The position numbers were made by a program, and so were the translations under genes. 64,000 nucleotides of DNA from Sulfuracidifex tepidarius (GTDB lineage Archaea; Thermoproteota; Thermoprotei_A; Sulfolobales; Sulfolobaceae): assembly GCF_008326425.1 (NCBI RefSeq), contig NZ_AP018929.1, forward strand, positions 696,875-760,874, written 5' to 3'. The notes beneath the pieces are model-generated. The model made no database searches and had not been told where the DNA came from. It saw only the letters and a list, made by a program, of their open reading frames with translations. Positions 28,053 through 37,200 of this stretch are shown piece by piece (within the stretch, counting starts at the first letter, position 1; each line of letters begins with the position of its first letter).

Positions 28053-28646
28053 TTAAGATCCAGAGAGCTTCTTAGCAACTTGAGCTATTCTCTTCCCTTG
28101 GAACCTAGCAATCTTCACTTCGTTCTCGTCCAATCCCTTCTTTGAGCCTAAGTGAGAAGAGCCGTAAGGGCTACCTCCGGTAGTCGTGGAGGAGATCTCA
28201 GGGATTGCATAGCCTAAGGGCACTATAACCATTCCGAAGTGGAAGGCATAAGTGGACATGGTCAAGATAGTAGTCTCATGTCCACCGTGAATAGTTGAAG
28301 ACTCTGTGAAGAACGTTACAGGCTTACCGTAAAGCTCTCCCGCGCTCCACAGGGGAGCTGTAGTATCGAGGAAAGTCTTCATCCCTCCCGCCATGTTTCC
28401 GTACCTAGTTGGGGATCCGATGGCTAGGCCGTCAGCCCACCTGAGGTCATCGTAACTCACCTCAGGTATGTCATTGGTGTTCTCTACTGGAACGTGGAAC
28501 TTCTCAATCAGCTCAGGGTACAAGGTCTCCCTTACCTTCCTCAGCCTGGTCTCGGCTCCCTCCTCTCCTGCTCCTTTTGCTATTTCCTTAGCTAACTCGA
28601 CTATCGACCCATACCCGTAGAACAGGACAAGTATTTTCGTGCTCAT
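28053..28646 (-). CDS. wrbA: NAD(P)H:quinone oxidoreductase, WrbA type
   Basis: Flavodoxin-fold FMN protein of 197 residues that reduces quinones by two electrons. It shows the N-terminal FMN phosphate loop (YGYGSIVELA), GSPTRYGNMAGGMKTFLD, and the WrbA hallmark ESSTIHGGHETTILTM. The length matches the family. Single gene on the minus strand. Probably protects against quinone redox stress. Confidence 0.9.
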   Translation of the reverse strand: MSTKILVLFYGYGSIVELAKEIAKGAGEEGAETRLRKVRETLYPELIEKFHVPVENTNDIPEVSYDDLRWADGLAIGSPTRYGNMAGGMKTFLDTTAPLWSAGELYGKPVTFFTESSTIHGGHETTILTMSTYAFHFGMVIVPLGYAIPEISSTTTGGSPYGSSHLGSKKGLDENEVKIARFQGKRIAQVAKKLSGS

Positions 28647-29226
28647 AAGTTAGGCACTCTTGTCCATTTTAAAAGTTAATTCGCCTAACTAACTAACAAA
28701 AGCAGCATGTTAAGTCGCATTTAAGAGATAGCGTGGCTAGTTTCGATGCAGGAGGGAATGTTCAGGCCTTACCTTTGCCGTCTCTGTACGTCCTTTCCCT
28801 CTCTCTATTTATCTCACTCTTCTTTATCTTCTTCATATTCTCATAAATTCTGAAAGAGTTCCATCTAAATGGCTATCACTTTGCACCAGACGTGATGCTC
28901 TCGGACTTGAACTGGAGCTCCCTCCTCTGTACGCGGAGACTCTATCTCCTTAAGATAGACAGACTTGACCTTGTGTGATGAGCTGAGGCTCCCTATGTGG
29001 GAGGATAAGGCTTGAATCAACTATATAATTGAATTTTGATTTATGAGTATACTCCAATTCCTTTAGATGCTAAGTCGTTTAGTTCGCATTTATAACTGTT
29101 TACTTAAAAGAAAGTTTCATGCAGGCCTAATGAGGATTGAAGTAATTCGTAAAGGAACTGAGTACATATTTGGATCAGAATATATAATTAGGCTTTAATA
29201 ATCCTGGGCTGTAATGACAAGACAGA
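28647..29226. other. Spacer with a possible decayed plus-strand gene
   Basis: No intact gene. A plus-strand frame from about 28766 to TGA 28978 encodes a hydrophobic segment (YVLSLSLFISLFFIFF), an in-frame TAA at 28844, then a polar stretch (LNGYHFAPDVMLSDLNWSS) that looks protein-like; it may be a dead secreted-protein gene. The segment 29083-29155 resembles 34155-34237 upstream of another secreted protein. Confidence 0.35.
29083..29155 (+). repeat. Shared upstream element, copy 1
   Basis: TTCGCATT, AAAGAAAGTTTC, then CCTAATGAGGATT and GAAGTA recur in the same order and spacing at 34155-34237. Both copies lie 50-75 bases before the start of a gene for a secreted or membrane-anchored protein on the same strand. 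Confidence 0.45.
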
Positions 29227-29939
29227 ATGCGAAACGAAAAGAAAATGAAGGCGATATCAACTCTCGTAGTCGTAATCATCGTCATTGCTGTCATAGCTGC
29301 GGCGACGGGACTTTTCTTAATCTACGACAGGGTGAGTGCTTAAAATTCTACGAGTTCTACGAGTCACAGCTCTCTCTCGACATCACAGACCGGTTCGCCG
29401 ATGAGCTCTCAAGCCCCTCCAACAATTAACTCAAACTCCAATTTACCCCTCCTACTTGCACCATCCGAGGTTGACGAGTCTACCGGGGGATCGTTCACCA
29501 TAAGGGGGAGTAACATATGTTACCAATACCTGAGCGGGAACCAACTCGTAGAGGTAGAGCCTAGCGTCGATTCCTCCACTCTGGAGGGCTCCCTAACATT
29601 TCTGACTTAATTTACTATGAGTGTCTATATAATTCAAATTCCCAAAACCAGACCGAAATTACCGTCTCTCTCGAGACATCCAACTCTAACTCTTTCACCA
29701 TGAGCGTAACCGAATCGAGTTACTCTCACGACGGTAACACTGTATGGGCATGGTCTTATAAGGGGTACAACTATAGTGGAGTTATTTATAGCACTAGTCA
29801 AGAGGGTGAGGACAAAGCTACATTGTGTGCAGTTAACGGTTATGATTCCATTCGAATAGCTGTAACAGGAGGGAGCAGTCTGACAATAACTCCCGGCGTT
29901 ATGATGACCTTATTTGAGGATGTGTTAAACAACGAATAG
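29227..29939 (+). pseudogene. Secreted anchored protein, broken by stop and frameshift
   Basis: ATG 29227 begins a membrane anchor (MKAISTLVVVIIVIAVIAA) of the type at 18729. An in-frame TAA at 29341 interrupts just before a Ser/Thr linker (NSTSSTSHSSLSTSQ) that continues in the same frame to 29610. A frameshift near 29605 then gives access to the rest (NQTEITVSLETSNSNSF, VWAWSYKGYNYSGVIY), ending at TAG 29939. Without the two lesions it would be a normal 237-residue secreted glycoprotein. Function unknown. Confidence 0.7.
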
Positions 29940-30128
29940 TTTGAGATTAGATTTATTTTTATCTTTATTTTATAAGTATATTTACATATATATAAAAATA
30001 AAAAAAGTGAGTTAGTTTTTTATTTATATATAGAATCTATATGTAAGAAAAGCCTTACAGTCAGGGTTCTCTACCCTCTATTCAAGGGAAGCTCATCGAG
30101 CTTGTTGAGGTAGTAGAAAGAGCTATGA
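29940..30128. other. AT-rich spacer
   Basis: Very AT-rich bases after the pseudogene; no gene seen before the element at 30129. Confidence 0.5.
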
Positions 30129-30468
30129 GTGAACTCACCCAGCCCTTACGGACGGGGCTTCCTGATTCACGGCTCCACCTTGTCAGTACCGAAGCACCGG
30201 TAGAGGGCGGAGCTCCACAGGCCCTAAGGGTCGTTCCAACCCCGATCTTACGAACATCTCACGTGCCCGGAGTACTAATGATTGGAGCAGAAGCGTACCA
30301 CATCGACCCTCGCTTTAACCAAGGCGTCTCGGTGACGCTTACTCCGTCGATCACTGTCATTAATATAGACGCGAATTTTTTCATATTTAAACTTTATAAA
30401 GGGGCTATCCATCCCCTCCCTGACGGAAGGGGTCTTCCGCCCCCTTTCAACCCCCATTAAGATAAAAT
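30129..30468 (-). mobile_element. Non-autonomous TnpB-type (IS605) element
   Basis: The right end (30129-30250) is almost identical to that of the type B tnpB element at 41097-41230, including the hairpin CCCTTACGGACGGGG and the GTGAACTC terminus. The left end (30385-30468) matches the other end of that element (GGGGCTATCCATCCCCTCC) and has the same outer TTTTATCTT. Between them are only about 130 bases, with no tnpB. It keeps everything needed to be mobilised in trans and to make a guide-RNA-like transcript. A more degenerate relative lies at 20413-20701. Confidence 0.7.
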
Positions 30469-30676
30469 ACGCCAAAGAGCAACCGAGAAGGAGGTTTCGA
30501 AGTTGAACTAAGCGTCGCGTAGGAAGAGCACTTCTCTTCTTTGCTATCTCTTCCACGTGAAGATGTAGTGATAACCTCACTGCGGTCTCCAGACTATTTC
30601 CTTACTCTCTTGGAACGCTTGAAGTGTTCGCTGTAGCGGTCTATAAGAGAAAGGCGTGAGGAACTCCTTTCAGCCC
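30469..30676. other. Spacer, nothing recognised
   Basis: About 200 bases between the element and the gluconolactonase-like gene; no supported feature. Confidence 0.4.
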
Positions 30677-31516
30677 TCACCACAACCTGAACCTATAACT
30701 GGGGACGCCTGAGACTTCTGCCTTCCCCGTGAACGTGTAACCGCTTAACTGCTCTTCCCCCTTCGCTGTGGTTATGAAGACCTCGTCCATTTCCTCCCCG
30801 CCGAAGGTAACCGACGTCACTCTCGAGGCTTGGACTTTGACCTCCCCCTTCTTCTCCCCCCTTGGAGACCACCTGCTGACTTTACCTCCTCCCCAGTGGG
30901 CTACCCACAGGAAACCCTCCTCATCCACGGTCATTCCGTCAGGGCTGCCCGGCTCGTGGCCGAAGTCCACAGCTACCCTCATGTTGTATATCTCTCCCTT
31001 GCTCAGGTCGAAGTCGAAGGCGAAAACTTTCCTCCTCAGCGTGTCTATCAAGTACATAGTCCCGTCGTCTGGATCCCATCCAAGCCCGTTAGATATGGTG
31101 AGGTTGTTCAGGACCTTCACGGGGGACTTGACGAACTTGTACAGGGAACCGGTAGGGTCCCTCTCCTTCATGTCCATCGTCCCTGCCCAGTACCTCCCTA
31201 ACTTGTCGCACTTACCGTCGTTGAACCTATTGTCCTCTTTTTCCTCTACCCTTCCGATCTCCTTCAGGGAACCGTCCCTGAGGTTAAGCAAGGAGAAAGA
31301 GTGCCTCACGGTAATTGCGAGCGTCTCGTTGTCTACGACGCACAGAGATGACACTGGACCGGGGAGAGTCATAGACGTCTCAAGACCGGTCTCCAAGTCC
31401 CTCCTCATTACCTTCATCCCTAGAATATCGACCCAGAAAAGGGAGTTCATGCCTATGTCGTAAACTGGGCCCTCTCCTAGAGTGAAACGCGTGTTGCTGA
31501 AAAGACTAAGCTCCAT
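30677..31516 (-). CDS. SMP-30/gluconolactonase family protein
   Basis: Six-bladed beta-propeller sugar lactonase-like protein of 279 residues. It shows FTLGEGPVYD (metal-ligand Glu), NRFNDGKCDKLGRYWAGTM, LTISNGLGWDPD and GSPDGMTVDEEGFLWVAHW (catalytic Asp). It would hydrolyse aldonolactones to aldonic acids, for example in the non-phosphorylative Entner-Doudoroff pathway of Sulfolobales. ATG 31516 is supported by the family N terminus and a TTTTAAAA box 25 bases upstream; a 53-codon extension is possible but unlikely. Confidence 0.88.
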   Translation of the reverse strand: MELSLFSNTRFTLGEGPVYDIGMNSLFWVDILGMKVMRRDLETGLETSMTLPGPVSSLCVVDNETLAITVRHSFSLLNLRDGSLKEIGRVEEKEDNRFNDGKCDKLGRYWAGTMDMKERDPTGSLYKFVKSPVKVLNNLTISNGLGWDPDDGTMYLIDTLRRKVFAFDFDLSKGEIYNMRVAVDFGHEPGSPDGMTVDEEGFLWVAHWGGGKVSRWSPRGEKKGEVKVQASRVTSVTFGGEEMDEVFITTAKGEEQLSGYTFTGKAEVSGVPSYRFRLW

Positions 31517-31535
31517 GATATAGGAAGGGAGACCG

Positions 31536-31546
31536 CTTTTAAAATT
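31536..31546 (-). promoter_or_regulatory. TATA box for the gluconolactonase-like gene
   Basis: GAATTTTAAAAG on the minus strand is centred 25 bases before ATG 31516, giving a leaderless transcript. Confidence 0.55.
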
Positions 31547-32007
31547 CTCCCGGTTAAGAGGTAGTGTATAGTTAGAAAGGCAGGAAAGAACATGCAAGTA
31601 CATATATACATACTTCTCTTTTTTAGAAAAAAGGGAAAAAACAGAAAATGGATATATAAATGTGCATGTAGCCAAAAAGGTCGTGAGCCTATCGAAGTAT
31701 GAAGTCGGATAGATAACAATAGAAATCTGGCACTAATAGGCGGACTCACTGCGTTGTGAGACATTTCAATTTCTTTAGATCAAGTCTTCCTAACCCGAGT
31801 TTAATTCTAAATTAAACGTTTAATTAAAAGGATGACCCCCGCTTGAACACTGATAATTAGAGTGACATGGAAAGCAGAAACTTACAGCTAAAGTGTGTAT
31901 ACATAAAAAATAAAGAGGCTATGCATGAATACAAAAAACTCTTCACACAATTCTTTAATTCAACTAAGAAAGCCTTCTATCTCCGAGATTTCATGATTGA
32001 GTCACCT
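31547..32007. other. Intergenic, nothing recognised
   Basis: About 460 bases, AT-rich, including TTAAACGTTTAATTAAA near 31813, an imperfect palindrome that could be a regulator site but has no other support. Confidence 0.4.
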
Positions 32008-32075
32008 CGCTAATGTTTCTGGTAAGTTATTAACCAGGGACTAGAGTCATAGGATATTTTCTGGGAATACTAGCC
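32008..32075. repeat. Short repeat R1, copy 2
   Basis: Matches 14892-14962: CGCTAATGTTTCTGGTAAG, TTATTAACCA and terminal GAATACTAGC. Its right end touches the stop codon of the DUF72 gene. Confidence 0.5.
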
Positions 32076-32740
32076 TAACCGTTCCCTGAAAAGTCTGACG
32101 CTATCTCTCTCATGGTTAAGGAGTTCTGGAACATGTTGTAGTTGTTGAAGAACACGACCGCCCTCTGGGGAGAAAGCCCTGCTATCCTGGTGAGGTCTTC
32201 CCTCATCTCCTCCTCGTTGTAAGAGTAAGCGTACCACTGCTTACTCCTTCCGTGCATCCTGAGATATACAGTTGACGATGTCTTCACCAGGAAGACCCCC
32301 ATGGGGGAGTCCACTGAGACTACAGTAACGTGAAGGGATAGCTCCCTCCTGTACCACTCCAGATCCCTGAACTCTATCGCCATCTTCTCGCCCACCTCGT
32401 CCTGGAACGTTTCCACTCTCTCCAAGTTCTCTTCGCTGAACTTGAAAGAAGGAGGCATCTGGAAGAGGTAGAAATCCGGGTTTAAAGGGTCTACAACCTC
32501 CCTGAACTTCCTCCATGACTCTAGGTCTGTCAGCCTCTTGACGTGTGTTATCAACCTGTTCACTTTCACCGACCACAATAACTTGTACTCCTTCCACTTC
32601 TTCACCTGCCCCTCCGAGGGAAAACGATAGAAGGTCGAGTTCACTTCAACTGCGTCGAAGCCTGAGTCGACGTACCACCTCAGGGACTTCTTCGGGTTCC
32701 AAGGGTAGAGCCACCCCGAGGTGCCTATGTGAATTTCCAT
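32075..32740 (-). CDS. DUF72 family protein
   Basis: 221 residues, TIM-barrel-like conserved protein of unknown biochemical role. The family signature is clear: IHIGTSGWLYPW at the N terminus, DAVEVNSTFYRFPS, FLFQMPPSFKF, MAIEFRDLEWY, YLRMHGRSKQWYAYSY and VVFFNNYNMF. Full length for the family. No operon partner. Some relatives are annotated YecE. Confidence 0.88.
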   Translation of the reverse strand: MEIHIGTSGWLYPWNPKKSLRWYVDSGFDAVEVNSTFYRFPSEGQVKKWKEYKLLWSVKVNRLITHVKRLTDLESWRKFREVVDPLNPDFYLFQMPPSFKFSEENLERVETFQDEVGEKMAIEFRDLEWYRRELSLHVTVVSVDSPMGVFLVKTSSTVYLRMHGRSKQWYAYSYNEEEMREDLTRIAGLSPQRAVVFFNNYNMFQNSLTMREIASDFSGNG

Positions 32741-32954
32741 GTGTAGGTGTATGACATGTTTAGGTTAAAAAATGAGGAATTGAGCGGAGTGATGAAACAG
32801 AGAATGGAGAGGAGATGAAAGTTGTTAAGACCGCTCTAGTCTCACGTGTCCCTCCGTTTTCCCTCTCTTCATACCTAGCTTGAACGCAACAGACTAGACC
32901 TTCAACCATCTCTCAATGATTAGTTTTTAAAATTTTTTAAGTATAAAATGTTGT

Positions 32955-33359
32955 ATGAAGAAAATCTATTTTCTCATCCCCGTGGTAGTCCTGATCGTAG
33001 CACTTGTACCTTTAGCTATTCTCTCTTATCACCCTGCCCCGAGCGTGGAGCCGACCAACGGAGTCTTGGGACACGGTTACCTCCAACTGGAGAAGAAGAT
33101 CGGCGAGAACGTCTCCATGTATTACGTGAACTTGACCATAGACAACCCCGGCAAGCCTGAGGCAGTATGTTACGCTGAAAACAACGGTAACACTATTCCT
33201 TTTAATTATATATACATATTCGCGGACGGAAGGTTTTACGGGGACAGCATACCCTCTGGAGTGAACAACTTGACGATAATGATAGACCAAAACGTCACTC
33301 TACCTTCATTGGAGTTGCACCTCTCGGACGGCCAGGATTTAGTCATCAACATGAAATAG
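32955..33359 (+). CDS. Small secreted or anchored protein of unknown function
   Basis: 134 residues. One N-terminal hydrophobic segment (about 5-25) serves as signal or anchor; a small beta-rich external domain with several N-x-S/T sites follows (NVSMYYVNLTIDN, NNLTIMIDQNVT). A single Cys is present. No family recognised. The AT-rich upstream region (TTTTTAAAATTTTTTAAG) could hold its promoter. The stop is followed directly by an ATPase remnant. Confidence 0.65.
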   Translation: MKKIYFLIPVVVLIVALVPLAILSYHPAPSVEPTNGVLGHGYLQLEKKIGENVSMYYVNLTIDNPGKPEAVCYAENNGNTIPFNYIYIFADGRFYGDSIPSGVNNLTIMIDQNVTLPSLELHLSDGQDLVINMK

Positions 33360-33865
33360 GACTTTCGCATTACCCTGCTTTTGACTTGACGGGGTCTGAG
33401 ATAGGGTTATTGTACGATTTCCTGAGGGTTGATGACCAATCCTCTCCCCTTTACGGGAGGCACCTAGAGGAGGTCAGAGTGAACAAGTTCGACTCTAAGA
33501 AGTCCCTTGATTTCCTGGAGAAGGGTTTCCAGCAAGTGGACATGGAGGTACAGGAGGAAGTGTTGAAGTACGCTACGGAGAAGCTCGACGGTATAGTGGG
33601 GTGGCTCACGGAGTTCGGCCACAGGTGTTTCAAGGTGAAGGAAGTTAAGAGGTCCATAGTGGACGATATTCTAGAGCTAGCGATGAAGACCACGGTTGAT
33701 GAGTTGAGCCACTTCTCAAAAGAGTACGTGTATGTAATCGAGGCGATCGCTAGGGGATATGAAAGGTGGAGCGAGATAAAGCGTTACATTGAAGAAAAAG
33801 AGAAGATGGTAATACACGACGCTGAACTCAGGAGACATTTGAGGACTCTAGAGAAGAGGGGGTAG
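33360..33865 (+). pseudogene. Remnant of an archaeal AAA-type ATPase (PF01637-like), 5'-truncated
   Basis: The open frame matches only the C-terminal part of the common archaeal ATPase family: GSEIGLLYDFLRVDDQSSPLYGR, EVLKYATEKLDGIVGWL, then the winged-helix segment IARGYERWSEIKRYI and ending LRTLEKRG. The P-loop domain and Walker motifs are absent and the frame is open to base 3359 without a good start; only a TTG at 33386 is available. It is probably a relic, though a standalone regulatory product cannot be excluded. Confidence 0.65.
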
Positions 33866-33987
33866 TCAATAGGAGCGAAAGAGGAAAGTAAGAGTTGACA
33901 GATCCAGTGATTAGGAACGTATTCATGTCCTAAGAATGAATGAATTGACCTTTTTCAAAGGAAGAACAATTCGCATAGCAGTTTACG

Positions 33988-34155
33988 GGAATCCTGAGGC
34001 CTAAATGTTTTCATCTTGTAGAGTCATGAAACAAATTTTATCTATTTACAGTGAGGAGATCTTAAAACCTATAGATATTATTTAATCCATATCACGTCAC
34101 TATTGAATTATTTTTAAGATCACGTAACTCTGCAAGGATTTTCCGATAAAAGCTA
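33988..34155. repeat. Repeat R2, copy 1
   Basis: Resembles 60757-60920. The strongest shared blocks are AAATTTTATCTATTTACAGT near the left and GTAACTCTGCAAGGATTTTC, GATAAAAGCT at the right. The interiors differ by substitutions and small gaps. Confidence 0.5.
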
Positions 34156-34237
34156 TTCGCATTAAGTCCTAAATCAAAACTTTAGTTGAAAGAAAGTTTC
34201 GAGTGTACCTGATAAGATTCGAAGTAGTCCATAACGC
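34155..34237 (+). repeat. Shared upstream element, copy 2
   Basis: Counterpart of 29083-29155 with TTCGCATT, GAAAGAAAGTTTC and GAAGTAGTCC in the same order. It lies about 50 bases before the thermopsin-like gene. Confidence 0.45.
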
Positions 34238-34285
34238 ATGTGAAAAACCAATATTTATATATAGAACAATAACCATTTTTCATTT

Positions 34286-37200
34286 ATGAGAAAGGCTCTC
34301 CTCCTCTTATTCTTCCTATTTTTCCTGCCTCCTCTAGTTACAGTCATCTACGTTTCCGCCTCGCAAGGGACATACAACTTCGGTTCCGACCCTGCGGTGG
34401 GGATTTCCGACAACGGAGTAGTGTGTACTCCTTCAGGCGAGAGGACGTACTCCTTCACCACTCGCGCCGTGAAAGGCGAGTTCACCTTCTATGGGGGTCA
34501 GTTCTTCTCAGGCCCTCCGGTAAACTCCCCGTCTTTCTCGGTACAGTTGAACGCGCAGCTCTTCACTGGTCATCAGGTTTACTGGGCCCAGGACGTTGCG
34601 CTGGTCAAGTCCTCCGGTTCGGCTTACGTCGTAGTTGCGGTGGACAACCTCTGGAACTTCACCATATACCATGCAGGCCTTCAAGGCGTGACTGGTAAAG
34701 GGATTGACAACGGTACTTTCTACGAGTACGCTTACCCCACCCGCTTCGTCACACGGGCCCCCTTCACGGTGACAGCTGAGATGGTAGCCATTACACAGGG
34801 AGGTCACCCGGCGGTAGAGATGTTCTTCTCCTTCTCCAACTCAACGTTCTCTACATCTTTCCAATACGATACGGTGGTCATCCCCGTGGGAGGGTATTCG
34901 TTCTTCGGCGTGGGACTCCCCTCCATCTACCCCGACGACATTGAATGGGTAGTCGGAGGAGGAGGGGGTGGGTCTTCCCTCTCTGTCAACGCTTGGAGTG
35001 CGACTATGACGGCGTGGTACCGCCACGACGGGACCTTCTACGTCTTGACGGGGGGATCACCTATCTCCCACGACACGGGAGAGAGCGCTACTGGGATATC
35101 CGAGACGTGGGACAACTCCCAGATGATAGTACAACAGACCTATGGGGGGATTACTTGTTCCCCTCTTTGGACAGCTCAAGCTCATGTAGAGAAGGAGAAG
35201 GACACTCTTCAGATTAACGTTCTACCTGATGGCGCTGAATGGTTAGGGAAGCTGGTGGGACCTGAGGACGAGTGCATCTCGCTGACTGACGGAGGAAGCC
35301 TAAACACGTCTTCCCTACCTCCTGGGCAGTACACACTGACAGTGAACCTACTGGTGGCTGGACAGGAGGTGTACTCGTACTCCTATCCTTTCTCTGTAGG
35401 CAAACCAGCGGAAGTGACGGTCACCTCTCCCTCTGGGTATTTCATAGCTAACGGTGTCGAGTACAAGTCCAACTCCACGTATAACTTCTCCGTGCCGGTC
35501 ACCATAACCTTCCCTCAGGTGAACGTTTCTACAGACGAGAGGTTAGTGTACTCTTACAGCTTGGTGAATAACGAGAAGGAGGAAGAGGTCAGCATTACTT
35601 CAGGCGGGATCTACAACGTGACCGCGGAGTACGTGAAGCAGTACTACGTGAATTTCCCATTCCCTGTAAAGGGTTCTGTGAACGGGGTGAACGGTACGCT
35701 CGACACGGGATGGTACAACGCGGGGGACGAGGTGGAGGTTTTCCCTCAGCTGGTGAACCTAGGTGAGGAGGAAGCCAACGTGTCAGGTTCGTCATTCACT
35801 GTCGAGTCGGGGGAAGCTACCCTGAATTACTATTACCTTTACTACGTCAACTTGTCCCAGGGGACTTACGTGTTCATTGACGGTAACCTGACGTACTTCA
35901 AGTCGGGGTTCCTGAGACAGGGGACATCTTTCAGCGTGGACAGGGTATTTAACGTGAGCATAGGGGAGAGGGAAGTCGTGAGCTCGAACGTCAGTAACGT
36001 CACGGTGATCTCGCCCTTGTTCGTGGAGATCAACCTGAAGGTACAGTACCTAGTGAAGGAGACTCTCCCTAACGGGACTTCGCTGGAGTGGGTTAACTCG
36101 GGAGAGAACATAACCTTCCCCAAGGTCATAGATGAGGGAGAGGAGAGGTACGTGATCAACGGGACAGACTGGTACGTGGTGAAAGCCCCAGAGAACCTTA
36201 GTCCTCCTTACTTGTTGCAGTTCCTGGTTAGAGCTACACTCCCTACCGGGAACGTGACTCAATGGGTAGATAACGGGACGTTGGTGAGGTTCCCAATGAT
36301 TTACGTGAACTCGTCGGTGAGGTGGTACACTAACTCGTCCGTGGTAGTGAACTCGCCCATGAACGTGACCCCTGCGTACGTGTTGCAGTACTTCGTCACG
36401 CTGAAGCTACCTAACGGGACAATAAAGGGGTGGTACGATGACCACTCGACGATCAAGTTCCCAATGATTTACGTGAACTCGTCGGTGAGGTGGTACACTA
36501 ACTCGTCCGTGGTAGTGAACTCGCCCATGAACGTGACCCCTGCGTACGTGTTGCAGTACTTGTTGAACGAAACCCTCCCTAACGGTACGTTGACAAAGTG
36601 GGTGGACAACGGGACGTTGGTGAGGTTCCCAATGATTTACGTGAACTCGTCGGTGAGGTGGTACACTAACTCGTCGGTGTTTGTCAGCTCGCCCATGAAC
36701 GTGACCCCTGCGTACGTGTTGCAGTACTTCGTCACAGTGACCCTGCCTAACGGGACAATAAAGGGGTGGTACGACAATGGAACCAAGATAGCTTTACCCC
36801 ACGTGATTAACGTCAAACAAGGGGTCAGATATGTAACGTCGATCCTTTGTGTGACAATTGAGAAGCCTATTAACTCCTCTCCTCAGTACGTGTTGCAGTA
36901 CTTGTTGAACGAAACCCTCCCTAACGGTACGTTGACAAAGTGGGTGGACAACGGGACGTTGGTGAGGTTCCCAATGATTTACGTGAACTCGTCGGTGAGG
37001 TGGTACACTAACTCGTCGGTGTTTGTCAGCTCGCCCATGAACGTGACCCCTGCGTACGTGTTGCAGTACTTCGTCACAGTGACCCTGCCTAACGGAACTG
37101 AGACGATGTGGGCGGACTACGGTAAGCCTATTAACATCCCGTCCATCATAAACGATACTGACGTCCTCTACGTCCTATCAAGTGAGCCTATAGCTCTCAA

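Larger units (their letters stand above)
33866..34285. other. Intergenic region with repeats R2 and an upstream element
   Basis: No gene seen in 420 bases. It contains repeat R2 (33988-34155) and the shared upstream element (34155-34237) before the thermopsin-like gene. Confidence 0.5.

Noticed and set aside
30275-30580. 101-codon minus-strand frame spanning the left end of the 30129-30468 element
   Set aside because: It runs through element-end hairpin DNA; only a short motif is shared with the other element, too little to call a gene.
31517-31675. 53-codon N-terminal extension of the gluconolactonase-like protein
   Set aside because: The family starts at the downstream ATG, and the TATA box lies within the extension 25 bases before that ATG.
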